Shown: piece by piece, positions 1-8,238 of the stretch
Layout of the letters: each line of letters starts with the position of its first letter
Position numbering within the stretch: the stretch's first letter is position 1
Assembly (NCBI RefSeq): GCF_019464495.1
Contig: NZ_CP080492.1
Coordinates: forward strand, 2,666,001-2,730,000
Direction of reading: 5' to 3'
Length of the DNA stretch: 64,000 nt
DNA from: Leucobacter luti
GTDB lineage: Bacteria; Actinomycetota; Actinomycetes; Actinomycetales; Microbacteriaceae
The notes under the pieces: generated by a model
The model's input: only the letters and a program-made list of their open reading frames with translations
The model's database searches: none
What the model was told of the DNA's origin: nothing
Program-made: the position numbers and the translations under genes

Positions 1-1
1 G

Positions 2-157
2 GTGCAGGACGTCCCGCTGCCATTCCCGCCAGAGCCAGCCGCATCGATCGGAATCAACCTGACGCGCTGGGCGCTCGACCGGGCCGACCACAATGAGGGC
101 AAGCGCAATGTGCTCCTGAAAACACTCGACGCGCTCGGTCTGGGGTTCGACTCATGA
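2..157 (+). CDS. FAD-dependent oxidoreductase, C-terminal end only (partial)
   Basis: Only the last 51 codons are inside the window; the frame is open from base 2 to the TGA at 155-157. The end reads ...LTRWALDRADHNEGKR and then LLKTLDALGLGFDS. I associate this tail (an ALxRAD segment followed by a short helix ending in GxGFDS) with actinobacterial FAD/NAD(P)-dependent oxidoreductases of the DadA/amine-oxidase type. The flavin-binding part is outside the window, so the assignment rests on resemblance of the tail alone. The stop overlaps the start of the cupin gene by 4 bases (ATGA), which indicates translational coupling and probably a shared pathway. Confidence 0.45.
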   Translation: MQDVPLPFPPEPAASIGINLTRWALDRADHNEGKRNVLLKTLDALGLGFDS

Positions 158-564
158 GTGCTCGCGCGGCAGAAACTGAGCTGCCTGAGGGCTTGAACGC
201 TGTGGTACGCGCGGCGAGCGTGCCCGTTGCGCTCGACGCCGTCGCGACCGACGATGTGGTCGCAGGGTCCCCTGAGCAGGGGTTCGTGGAGCTGGGGAGC
301 ATCGCTGGCGTTGGCGCCGGAATCTGGGAGCTGCGCGGCGGCACGGTGACGGACACCGAAATCGACGAACTCTTCGTGGTGCTCTCAGGCTGGGCGACGA
401 TCGAGCTGCTGAGCGAGCCAGACACGGCACCCTCGCTCGACCGCACGGGTGATCCGCGCACTGTCGAGGTGGGCCCTGGCGACGTGATGCGCCTCGTCGC
501 CGGCACGCGCACGAAGTGGACTGTTCCAGACCACATTCGGAAGATCTACATCGCAGCGGAGTAG
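154..564 (+). CDS. Cupin-domain protein (DUF861/EutQ-like)
   Basis: The 136-residue protein is a single small beta-barrel domain of the cupin_3 type. Recognisable elements are GIWELRGG (residues 56-63), an acidic DELFVVLSG strand (71-79), GPGD (107-110), a conserved W at 122 and the closing KIY (130-132). In this family the barrel normally binds a small acid or sugar and often lacks the full metal-binding His set; few His are seen here (H127 only), so a metal-free or altered site is likely. The start ATG overlaps the upstream oxidoreductase stop, so the two are probably co-translated. In related operons such cupins accompany FAD amine oxidases; the exact substrate cannot be read from the sequence. 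Confidence 0.8.
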   Translation: MSARAAETELPEGLNAVVRAASVPVALDAVATDDVVAGSPEQGFVELGSIAGVGAGIWELRGGTVTDTEIDELFVVLSGWATIELLSEPDTAPSLDRTGDPRTVEVGPGDVMRLVAGTRTKWTVPDHIRKIYIAAE

Positions 565-732
565 ACGCCGCTCCCGGCGCCACCCGACCGGCGCCAGCCG
601 GGTGCACTTCGCTCCACCCGCAGCGTGAGCATTCACGTGCGGCGGTGGGACACACCAATGGAACGCGATACCGCACGCCGGGCCGGTGCATGCAGATCAA
701 AACTGGGAGCGCGGGCGGCTGAGTGTTGGCTG

Positions 733-812
733 TAAGATAAACGCTTGGTCGCGCGGCCTCGGGGCGGACGCGCAGCACGCTCGGAGTCGACCGCCCCATC
801 GAAGGAGCCAGC
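733..812 (+). promoter_or_regulatory. Probable promoter and 5' leader of the uracil/xanthine permease
   Basis: A TAAGAT -10 box at 733-738 is followed by a leader of about 70 nt. The leader holds an inverted repeat, GGGGCGG at 761-767 with CCGCCCC at 791-797, and ends in a strong AAGGAG ribosome site at 802-807. The -35 region is weak. The hairpin arm ends 5 nt before the Shine-Dalgarno, so it could affect translation. No PyrR-type anti-terminator is evident. The rest of 565-812 holds no gene that I can support. Confidence 0.4.
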
Positions 813-2189
813 ATGGCCCTGCCCTGGAAACTGCACGGCGACGGCAAGACCGTTTCTCCCGACGCGATTGTGCTTCCCGACGAGCGCCTGAGCTGGGGTC
901 GCACGTTCGGCTTCGGCGCACAGCACGTCGTCGCGATGTTCGGCGCCACGTTCCTGGTGCCCCTGATCACGGGCTTCAGCCCCACGGCGACCCTGTTCTT
1001 CTCCGGTCTCGGCACACTGCTCTTCTTGGTCCTCACCGGGAACCGCCTTCCGAGTTACCTGGGGTCATCATTCGCATTCATTGCCCCGATCCTCGCGGCG
1101 ACGGCTGGCGGCAATGATCTGGGCCGCGCATCGTTCGGCATCCTGGCGATCGGCGTGCTCATGGCGATCGTTGGCCTCGTGGTGCACCGTTTTGGCACCG
1201 GGTGGATCAACGCGCTCATGCCTCCCGTGGTGATGGGTGGAATCGTCGCGCTCATTGGGTTCAACCTGGCACCCGCCGTGCGCAACAACTGGACGGGCAA
1301 CCCGGGCGCGAATCCGGACGTGGACCAGGTGCTCTCCTCCTGGGTAGCGCTGGCGACGCTGCTCGCGATCCTGCTGATCACGGTCTTGTTCCGAGGCCTC
1401 ATCGGGCGCCTCTCAATCGTGCTCGGCATGGCCGTCGGCTACGTCATCGCAATGATGACCGGCCTCGTTGACTTCTCAGCGGTGGACGATGCGGCCTGGG
1501 TGGGTCTCCCGGCATTCCATGCGGTTGGGAACCCCTTCACGGATCCGTCGCTGTGGGGGCTGCTCCCCGCGTTCCTGCCTGTTGTGCTTGTGCTCATCGC
1601 CGAGAACGTCGGCCACGTGAAGAGCGTCGGCCTCATGGTGAACCGCGACCTCGATGGTGTGACGGGCCGTGCGCTCCTCGCTGACGGTATCTCGACGATG
1701 CTCGCCGGCTTCGGCGGCGGATCTGGCACCACCACCTATGGCGAAAACATCGGCGTTATGGCTGCGACCCGCGTGTATTCAACGGCGGCATACTGGGTTG
1801 CAGGCGGAATCGCTGTGCTGCTGAGTTTCTCGCCCAAGGTTGGCGCCGTGATCTTCTCGGTTCCGCCGGCGGTGCTCGGCGGAGTCACAGTCGCGCTCTA
1901 CGGACTCATTGGCCTGATCGGCGTGAAGATCTGGATCGACAACAAGGTCGACTTCTCGAAGCCGATCAACCAGTTCTCCGCGGCGGTTCCCCTGATCGTC
2001 GGCATCGCCGATTTCACGATCAACTTCGGTTCCGTGGTCTTCAACGGCATCGCTCTCGGCACCATCGCCGCGATCGGGGTCTACCACCTCATGCGGATCC
2101 TCGCGAAGGCGCGCGGTGGCGAGATGCAGCTGGCGGATCCGGTCGTCACCGGACCCGCGGCAGAAGTCGAGCCGGAACGCACACCGTAA
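813..2189 (+). CDS. uraA: Uracil-xanthine permease (NCS2 family)
   Basis: This 458-residue integral membrane protein belongs to the NCS2 nucleobase/ascorbate transporters (UraA/PyrP/UapA group), which import uracil or xanthine with protons. It has alternating hydrophobic segments from about residue 30 to 425. It also carries the two diagnostic sites: an acidic IAENVGH segment near residue 262 (TM8) and GTTTYGENIG plus VMAATR near residue 305-320, the NCS2 signature ENxGxxxxTR. The length is typical. The start is fixed by AAGGAG 5 nt upstream of the ATG. It is transcribed alone, from its own promoter and into a strong terminator. Uracil is the more likely substrate, but xanthine cannot be excluded. 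Confidence 0.92.
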   Translation: MALPWKLHGDGKTVSPDAIVLPDERLSWGRTFGFGAQHVVAMFGATFLVPLITGFSPTATLFFSGLGTLLFLVLTGNRLPSYLGSSFAFIAPILAATAGGNDLGRASFGILAIGVLMAIVGLVVHRFGTGWINALMPPVVMGGIVALIGFNLAPAVRNNWTGNPGANPDVDQVLSSWVALATLLAILLITVLFRGLIGRLSIVLGMAVGYVIAMMTGLVDFSAVDDAAWVGLPAFHAVGNPFTDPSLWGLLPAFLPVVLVLIAENVGHVKSVGLMVNRDLDGVTGRALLADGISTMLAGFGGGSGTTTYGENIGVMAATRVYSTAAYWVAGGIAVLLSFSPKVGAVIFSVPPAVLGGVTVALYGLIGLIGVKIWIDNKVDFSKPINQFSAAVPLIVGIADFTINFGSVVFNGIALGTIAAIGVYHLMRILAKARGGEMQLADPVVTGPAAEVEPERTP

Positions 2190-2201
2190 ATCCTGTGAAA
2201 T

Positions 2202-2246
2202 ACCGCAACCGCGACGGACGAAACTCCGCCGCGGTTGCGGTGTTTT
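2202..2246 (+). terminator. Rho-independent terminator after the permease gene
   Basis: A perfect 12-bp inverted repeat, ACCGCAACCGCG at 2202-2213 and CGCGGTTGCGGT at 2230-2241, has a 16-nt loop and is followed by GTTTT. Confidence 0.85.
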
Positions 2247-2417
2247 CGCGGCCTTCCGCCGTATGGTGGCGGTGTGTGGAGTGTAGATCGGCGTCGACGA
2301 CCGGAAACGGTGCGCGACGAAAATGAGGCGCAGGGCGTCACCGCTGAGGCGGTGCTGCCGCGAGACGAGGGTGCCCTCGCGCCATCCCCCGATCCGGTCC
2401 CGCGACAGGAGACTGAC

Positions 2418-5400
2418 TTGACCACACAGCTCACCGGCCCGGTGTCGCTGGTCGACGCATACGCCGACGAACACGCGGACTGGCGCCGCGAGGCTGCCGG
2501 AATCGGTGGACGCAACCCTCTGCTTCACTTCGACGACCGCCCGGCGAATCGCATCGAGCTGTCGACCACTCACCCCGGCGGACTTCCACAGTTCATCACG
2601 GGAAACAAGATCCTGCTGTCCGCCCTGATCCGCGACGATCTGGCACTGCGCCACGCGCGCGCAGCCGCTGGCCGCGTCACCGACAAGGCCATTGAGATGC
2701 GCACGGTACGCGGGATCGAAACCGTGAATCTGGGCGTCGGCATCGCGAAGTGGACATTCGAAGGTGAAGAGTTCTGCGCCCCTGTGCTGCTGCGCCCGCT
2801 CGCGATTCGCCGCTACGGGCGAGACTTTGAGCTCAAGCTGAAGCAGTTCCCTGTCGTCAACCCTGAGTTGATCCGTGCCCTCCACGCGCAGTTCGGGATC
2901 GTCCTCGACGCGCGCTCCCTCGTCGAGCTCTCTCAGTCGGAGGGCGTATTCAAACCGCAACCCGTGATCGACCGCGTCCGCCAGATGGTGGCCGGCGTTT
3001 CGGGGTTCGTCGTGCAGCCACGACTTGTCGTCTCGTCGTTCTTTAGCGTGGCGCAGGGTATGGCCGGCGCAGTGAAAGATCTTGATTCCCCGATCCTCGC
3101 GGCGGTGTGCGGCAGCGAGCCGGCTCGAGAGCGGCTCGCCGCGAGTTACCGTCCGGTCAGCGCGACACCGTCAGACGAACGCTCACCTGATGTTGACCGC
3201 TACCTCTACGACGCCGATGCCGAGCAGGACGATGTGCTCGCCCAGATCGATGCTGGGCACTCCATTGTTGTTCACACGCTCCCCGGCACAGGTGGGACAC
3301 AGACCGTGGTGAACGCCATTGGCAGCCTCGCCCGCGACGGCAAACGCGTCCTCGTGGTCTCCCCCCGAAGGGCAACGCTCGACGGGATCACGCACCGCCT
3401 CACTCGTGCGGGGCTCGCGGGGCTGTCAGTCGGCCCGCGCCGTCTGCGTCGCAACTTGGTCGAGTCGATCAGCCGCAATGAGAACGCACGCGCTGAGCAG
3501 CTCGGCGAGGTCGATGCTGCCCTGACCCGTCTGCGCGGCGTGCTGCGGGACTACCGCGGTGCCCTGTCGGGCGCTGACACGCGGTACGGCGTCTCCCCGC
3601 TGGACGCGCTGCGCCGGCTTACCGTGCTCGCGCTGAGCGAGCGTCCGCCGAGCACGACGGTCCGTCTCGACGACCAGGCGCTGGGTCAGCTCACGCTGGA
3701 TCGTAGCTCGATGGCTGAAGCGCTGACTGAAGTTGCCCGCCTGGGGCAGTTCCAGTACGGTCCCGAAGACTCACCGTGGTACGGCGTCAACTTCAGCACC
3801 ACTGAAGAAGCACGCACCGCGTACGGCCTCGCCGTAGATCTCGCAGAGTCGCAGTTGCCTCGGTTGATTTCCATGGCGAACGAGGTCATCGGCCAGACCT
3901 CGATGCGCCCGTACGAGACGATCGCAGAGCTCGGTGTGTACCTCCGCTTGCTGATGGGGATCCGAGACACGCTCGATCGCTTCACCCCGGCCGTGTACGA
4001 CCGCTCGCTCACCGAGGTCATTGCTGCGCATGCCCCGCGCGGCGGCGACGAGATGTCGGCGGCAAACAAGCGCCGCCTGCGGAAGCTCGCGCGCGAGTAC
4101 GTGCGCCCGGGAGTGCACATCACCGACATGTACTCCCGCCTCGTGCAAATCCAACAGCAGCGCGTGCTGTGGCAGCGCTACACAACCGTCGTTGGCGCCC
4201 GTCCTGAGGTGCCGCTCGGGATCGCCGATGTTGTGGTGGCGTACCAGTCGGCGTACCAGGATCTTGACGAGCTGGATCGGGTGCTCGGCGTCGCCGCTGA
4301 CCCGGATCGGCTGAAGAACCGCTCGCTCGGCGCGCTCGCCACGCAGATCTCGGATCTGGCCCGCGAATCGGAGGTGCTCCAGAACATCCAGGAGCGCACG
4401 ATGATCGTGGAGCGGATGCGCGCCGCGCACCTGGAGCCGTTGCTCGACGACCTCTCCGCCCGACATGTCCCTGCGGAGGATGTTGCGAGTGAGCTTGAGC
4501 TCGCCTGGTGGCAGTCGGCGCTCGAGCGCATGTTGCAGACGAACCCCGCCCTGCTGAGCGCAAACACCGGAGTGCTGGAGCGCCTTGAGGCTGACTTCCG
4601 ACTCGTTGACGATGCGCACGCTGGGGCGAACGGCGCACTGCTCGCGGCAACGCTCGCCGACGCCTGGCGCGTCGCGGTGCTGGATCACAAGCAGGAGGCG
4701 CTCGCGATGCGCGAGACGCTGCGCCGACCCGATGCCTCAGTTGCCGCGCTCGCGCAGGGTGCCCCGCACCTGCTCGGTGTGCTTGCCCCGGTCTGGACCA
4801 TGTCGCCATACGAGGTCGCGCAGCTCCCCGACAGCATGCGGTTCGACACTGTCCTGCTCGTTGACGCTGGCGCGACGACGCTGGTCGAGAACCTCGGCGC
4901 GATCCGCCGCGCGACGCAGGTGGTCGCGTTTGGCGACACAATGACGCAGACGCCGTCGCACTTCGAGATCTCCGTTGGCGCTCCCGTTGACGATGCGAGC
5001 GACGCTGAAGCACTCCACCGCCGTTCGGCGTTCGCCGAGCTCGGCGAAGTGCTGCCGACGCTCACCCTGACTCGCAGCTACCGCGCGGGCGGCGAGGATC
5101 TCACGCACCTGGTCAACACGCGGTTCTACGACGGCGCGATCCAGTCGCTGCCGTGGGCCGGCAGTTTCCTTGGACACTCGAGCCTCACCTATGAGTTTGT
5201 GCCGGGCGGGCAGGGCCTCCCTGATCAGCAGACCGGTGCGGTGGAGAGCACCGATGCTGAAGTGGATCGTGTCGTGCAGCTCGTCCTGGAGCACGCGAGC
5301 GAGCGCGCAAGCGAATCTCTCATGGTGATTACGGCAAGCGAACGGCACGCAGTGCGTGTCTACCAGGCCGTGCTGCAGGCGTTCTCGAAGTTCCCGCAGT

Positions 5401-6056
5401 ACCGCGACTTCCTGCTCGGCGAGCGAGCTGAGCCGTTCGCCGTGCTGACCCTCGAGCAGGCGACGGCGCAGAGCCGCGATCGCGTGATTTTCTCGATCGG
5501 CTACGGCCGCACGCCGCACGGTCGCGTGCTCTCGAACTTCGGCGGCCTGGGCCGACCGGGTGGCGAGCGACTGCTCGCGGTCGCGATGACCCGCGCACGC
5601 CGCGCCATGACGATCGTCAGCTGCTTCAAGCCGGCCGATCTCGACTCAGCCCGCATCAAGCACGGCGTGGTTGAGCTCGCGGAGCTGCTCGCCCTGGAGC
5701 ACCCGGCCCCTGAACCGTCGGCGCTGCCCGCTGAGCGCGACCCGATGGTGGGTGAACTCGCAGACCGCCTCGAAGCACTCGGGCTCACCGTGGCGCTGGA
5801 CTACCGGGGTGCAATCCCGCTCGCGGCTTCCTTTGATGGCCGCGCTATCGCGATCGACATCGACCTCGGTGATGGATCCGACAGCCTGCGTGACACGCTC
5901 AGGCTGCGCCCCGCAGTGCTGCGCCGGCTCGGCTGGCACTACCACCGCGTGCAGAGCTTCGACCTCTTCGCTGACCCGGATGAGGCCGCGCGTCGCATCG
6001 CGCGGATCCTGGGCCACGAGGCTGAGGAGCACGCTGCGGCGGCTGGCCGCGCGTGA
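2418..6056 (+). CDS. Large helicase-like protein with degenerate ATPase motifs and MTES_1575-type nuclease-fold domain
   Basis: This is a protein of about 1212 residues resembling the SF1 AAA_11/AAA_12 (DUF4011-like) helicases. I chose TTG 2418 because AGGAG lies 6 nt upstream; in-frame codons back to 2235 would run into the upstream terminator. The P-loop reads PGTGGTQT with Gly near residue 293 where the catalytic Lys should be. Motif II reads LLVDAGATT instead of DEA(S/H), followed by a motif III-like VAFGDTMTQTPSHF. Motif VI (AVAMTRARRAM) is intact. The last 100 residues, ending LRPAVLRRLGWHYHRV then FDLFADPDEAA, match the restriction-endonuclease-like MTES_1575 domain, but its acidic core reads AIAIDIDLGD and may be inactive. 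The protein may be a non-hydrolysing DNA or RNA binder; its function is unknown. A small gene overlaps its stop. Confidence 0.8.
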   Translation: MTTQLTGPVSLVDAYADEHADWRREAAGIGGRNPLLHFDDRPANRIELSTTHPGGLPQFITGNKILLSALIRDDLALRHARAAAGRVTDKAIEMRTVRGIETVNLGVGIAKWTFEGEEFCAPVLLRPLAIRRYGRDFELKLKQFPVVNPELIRALHAQFGIVLDARSLVELSQSEGVFKPQPVIDRVRQMVAGVSGFVVQPRLVVSSFFSVAQGMAGAVKDLDSPILAAVCGSEPARERLAASYRPVSATPSDERSPDVDRYLYDADAEQDDVLAQIDAGHSIVVHTLPGTGGTQTVVNAIGSLARDGKRVLVVSPRRATLDGITHRLTRAGLAGLSVGPRRLRRNLVESISRNENARAEQLGEVDAALTRLRGVLRDYRGALSGADTRYGVSPLDALRRLTVLALSERPPSTTVRLDDQALGQLTLDRSSMAEALTEVARLGQFQYGPEDSPWYGVNFSTTEEARTAYGLAVDLAESQLPRLISMANEVIGQTSMRPYETIAELGVYLRLLMGIRDTLDRFTPAVYDRSLTEVIAAHAPRGGDEMSAANKRRLRKLAREYVRPGVHITDMYSRLVQIQQQRVLWQRYTTVVGARPEVPLGIADVVVAYQSAYQDLDELDRVLGVAADPDRLKNRSLGALATQISDLARESEVLQNIQERTMIVERMRAAHLEPLLDDLSARHVPAEDVASELELAWWQSALERMLQTNPALLSANTGVLERLEADFRLVDDAHAGANGALLAATLADAWRVAVLDHKQEALAMRETLRRPDASVAALAQGAPHLLGVLAPVWTMSPYEVAQLPDSMRFDTVLLVDAGATTLVENLGAIRRATQVVAFGDTMTQTPSHFEISVGAPVDDASDAEALHRRSAFAELGEVLPTLTLTRSYRAGGEDLTHLVNTRFYDGAIQSLPWAGSFLGHSSLTYEFVPGGQGLPDQQTGAVESTDAEVDRVVQLVLEHASERASESLMVITASERHAVRVYQAVLQAFSKFPQYRDFLLGERAEPFAVLTLEQATAQSRDRVIFSIGYGRTPHGRVLSNFGGLGRPGGERLLAVAMTRARRAMTIVSCFKPADLDSARIKHGVVELAELLALEHPAPEPSALPAERDPMVGELADRLEALGLTVALDYRGAIPLAASFDGRAIAIDIDLGDGSDSLRDTLRLRPAVLRRLGWHYHRVQSFDLFADPDEAARRIARILGHEAEEHAAAAGRA

Positions 6057-6270
6057 CCGATCTAGCATCAAGCGGCCGCGCCAGTCTCGGCGCGCGCAGC
6101 GGCCGGCTCCCGCGGGCGTTGATCCGCGGCCCTCTGAACACCCGCTCGACGAGCAGGCCGCTGAGGACCGCACCGAGGGGTGGGGCGGCGAAGGGGCTGC
6201 GGCTGCCGGATCGGCGGAGCGCGCGAACGAGGAGCGGCTGCGCCGCGACAAACCGCCGCACTGGGGCTAG
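6053..6270 (+). CDS. Small basic conserved protein, start uncertain (possible frameshift)
   Basis: The frame ending at TAG 6268-6270 codes for a basic/acidic low-complexity stretch finishing ERLRRDKPPHWG, a tail I associate with small proteins encoded just after this helicase in Microbacteriaceae. A natural GTG start at 6053 overlaps the helicase stop (GTGA), but it lies in another frame. One missing base within about 6062-6070 would join GTG-ACC-GAT to the SIKRPRQSRR frame and give a 72-residue protein. In the sequence as given, the only in-frame ATG is at 5980, inside the helicase gene. Function unknown. Confidence 0.4.
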
Positions 6271-6310
6271 TCGGAACGAGTGCGAGTCTGCCCGATGCGA
6301 GCAGGAACGC

Positions 6311-6622
6311 TTAGGAGCTGCTGGAGGATCCGGACGAGCTGGATGATCCCGAGCTCGATGAGCTGGAACTCGATGAGCTGGAACTCGACGATCCTGAACT
6401 GGAGGAGCTCGAAGAGCTGGATCCTGATCCTGATCCTGATCCGCCGGCGCGCGAATCGGTGCTGTAGAAGCCCGACCCGTTGAACGAGACCCCGAGGGAT
6501 CCGAAGACCTTCCGCAGCTTGCCCTCGCACTCGGGGCAGACGGTCAGCGCGTCATCTGAGAACGACTGATAGATGTCGAACGCGTGGCCGCAATCGGCGC
6601 ACCGGTAAGCGTAGGTAGGCAC
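6311..6622 (-). CDS. FmdB-family zinc-ribbon protein with poly-Ser/Gly tail
   Basis: The 103-residue protein begins MPTYAYRCADCGHAFD, the hallmark of FmdB/CxxC_CXXC_SSSS regulatory proteins. Cys 8, 11, 29 and 32 form one zinc ribbon, and the segment GSGFYSTDSR near residues 49-58 is also typical. Residues from about 60 to the end are almost only Ser and Gly, a disordered tail common in this family. Biochemical role is not established; homologues were first linked to regulation of formamidase/acetamidase genes. It lies just downstream of the 5-formyl-THF cyclo-ligase gene on the same strand (19-bp gap), so the two are probably co-transcribed. Confidence 0.9.
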   Translation of the reverse strand: MPTYAYRCADCGHAFDIYQSFSDDALTVCPECEGKLRKVFGSLGVSFNGSGFYSTDSRAGGSGSGSGSSSSSSSSSGSSSSSSSSSSSSSSGSSSSSGSSSSS

Positions 6623-6641
6623 AATGACCCACCTTAGCCGG

Positions 6642-7226
6642 TCAGGCGGAGAAACGCCTGATGCTCGCAGGAGTCACAGTGCCCGTGACGGGAACGTCGT
6701 GGGGATCGCGGGGGAGCTCTGCGAAGACGTCGGCCTCGAACACCACGGCGTACACCGGGGGGAGCGGATCAAGCGCCGCGAGCGCGCGATCAAAGTAGCC
6801 AAGCCCCCAGCCGAGCCTGGTGCCCGTCTCATCCACCGCGCAGGCGGGGATCAAGAGCAGATCAGCGGTGCTTGCCGCGGTGACCGGCAGGCGCTCGCCA
6901 GCTGGTTCCAGGATGCCGTGTCTGCCTGGGATCGGCGGGACTGCGCTGTGCAGTGCCCACGCGAGCGCTTGATCCGGCAGCGAAACGGGGAGGAGTACCT
7001 CGACGCCGTGGGCGAGCGCCCACGAAAGGAAGGCGCGCGGATCCGGCTCGGTCGCGGTGGGGAGATAGCAGCTCACGCGGGTGGCGCCGGTGCGCTCGAC
7101 GAGCTCGATGAGACGTGCTCCGAGCGCTGCTGCGTCGCTTGCGCGCTGGGCGGCGGAGCTGGCGGCCCGGCGCTCTCGCACCGCGTTGCGCACGCTGCGT
7201 TTGCGCTCCGAGGCCGCCGTCACCAT
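6642..7226 (-). CDS. 5-formyltetrahydrofolate cyclo-ligase
   Basis: The 194-residue protein converts 5-formyl-THF to 5,10-methenyl-THF with ATP, salvaging the storage form of folate in the cytosol. The N-terminal KRSVRNAVRERRAA helix is the usual start of the family. The C-terminal signature GTRLGWGLGYFDRAL, with the glycine-rich nucleotide/folate loop, lies near residues 146-160. ADLLLIPACAVD precedes it. Length is typical. On its own strand the ATG sits 6 nt after a TAGGCT -10 box (7233-7238), so the mRNA is probably leaderless. It is divergent from galU and followed by the FmdB gene. Confidence 0.93.
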   Translation of the reverse strand: MVTAASERKRSVRNAVRERRAASSAAQRASDAAALGARLIELVERTGATRVSCYLPTATEPDPRAFLSWALAHGVEVLLPVSLPDQALAWALHSAVPPIPGRHGILEPAGERLPVTAASTADLLLIPACAVDETGTRLGWGLGYFDRALAALDPLPPVYAVVFEADVFAELPRDPHDVPVTGTVTPASIRRFSA

Positions 7227-7232
7227 GGCATC

Positions 7233-7298
7233 AGCCTAGCTCCAGCTGTGCTGAATGCGGTGGTGCAACTTTGCGCGCGGTGCACCCCACATTAGGCT
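7233..7298. promoter_or_regulatory. Divergent leaderless promoters (cyclo-ligase and galU)
   Basis: Two identical TAGGCT -10 hexamers face outward. The minus-strand box at 7233-7238 is 6 nt before ATG 7226, and the plus-strand box at 7293-7298 is 7 nt before ATG 7306. At this spacing transcription would start at or next to the A of the ATG, so both mRNAs should lack a 5' UTR. No Shine-Dalgarno precedes either start, which agrees. Confidence 0.65.
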
Positions 7299-7305
7299 GG
7301 CGTGC

Positions 7306-8232
7306 ATGACTGAAGTTCAGCGCGCCCAGAAGCCGGCCGTTACCAAAGCAGTAATCCCAGCGGCAGGCCTCGGCACTCGCTTCCTCCCGGCGACGAAGGC
7401 AATGCCGAAAGAGATGCTCCCCATCGTCGACAAGCCTGCGATTCAGTACGTCGTTGAAGAGGCTGCCTCGGCTGGTCTGGGTGACGTCCTCATCATCACG
7501 GGGCGAAACAAGGACAATCTCGTCAACCACTTCGATAGCGTGCCCGAGCTGGAACACTCACTGGAGCGCAAGGGCGATGAGGGCAAACTCGGCAAGGTGC
7601 ACGAGTCTAGCGAGCTCGCAGAGGTGTACTTCTTGCGCCAGGGCCAGCCGCTCGGACTGGGCCACGCGGTCGGTCGCGCACGCGGCCATGTGGGGAACGA
7701 GTCTTTCGCCGTGCTGCTCGGGGATGACCTGATCGACGCTCGTGATCCGCTGCTCGATCGCATGATCGCCGAACACGATGCGCGCGGTGCCACTGTGATC
7801 GCCCTCATGGAGGTGCCGGAGGAGTCGATCCACCTCTACGGTTGCGCTGCCGTCGAAGCCACCGACGATCCGGACGTAGTGCGTATTACCGGTCTTGTTG
7901 AGAAGCCTGCCGCGGGAGAGGCGCCGTCGAACCTCGCAGTGATCGGCCGCTATGTGCTCCGCCCTGAAATCTTCGACATTATCGATGAGCTTCAGCCGGG
8001 ACGCGGGGGCGAGATCCAGCTCACCGATGCGTTGCATCACCTCGCCGAGGGCAAGGGTGAGGCTCCCGTGTACGGCGTGATCTTCCGCGGGCGTCGTTAT
8101 GACACCGGCGATCGTGCGGACTGGATCAAAGCAAACGTCCTGCTCGGCGTCGACCATGACGAGCTGGGCGCGGAGATCTCGGATTGGGTCATCGACTTCG
8201 CCGAGCAGCTGCGCGCGCGACGCGAGGGCTAG
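7306..8232 (+). CDS. galU: UTP-glucose-1-phosphate uridylyltransferase
   Basis: The 308-residue cytosolic enzyme makes UDP-glucose from UTP and glucose-1-phosphate for cell-wall and glycan synthesis. The nucleotide-binding signature AGLGTRFLPATKAMPKEML lies at residues 18-36, followed by DKPAIQYVVEEA; further family motifs are LGLGHAVGRAR (UTP loop), VLLGDD, GLVEKP and GRYVLRPEIF, then a closing RRYDTGDRADWIKANV. Length is standard. ATG 7306 was preferred over upstream codons because of the TAGGCT -10 box 7 nt before it. The acetyltransferase gene follows within 6 nt, so they likely share a transcript. Confidence 0.95.
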   Translation: MTEVQRAQKPAVTKAVIPAAGLGTRFLPATKAMPKEMLPIVDKPAIQYVVEEAASAGLGDVLIITGRNKDNLVNHFDSVPELEHSLERKGDEGKLGKVHESSELAEVYFLRQGQPLGLGHAVGRARGHVGNESFAVLLGDDLIDARDPLLDRMIAEHDARGATVIALMEVPEESIHLYGCAAVEATDDPDVVRITGLVEKPAAGEAPSNLAVIGRYVLRPEIFDIIDELQPGRGGEIQLTDALHHLAEGKGEAPVYGVIFRGRRYDTGDRADWIKANVLLGVDHDELGAEISDWVIDFAEQLRARREG

Positions 8233-8238
8233 CAGGCA

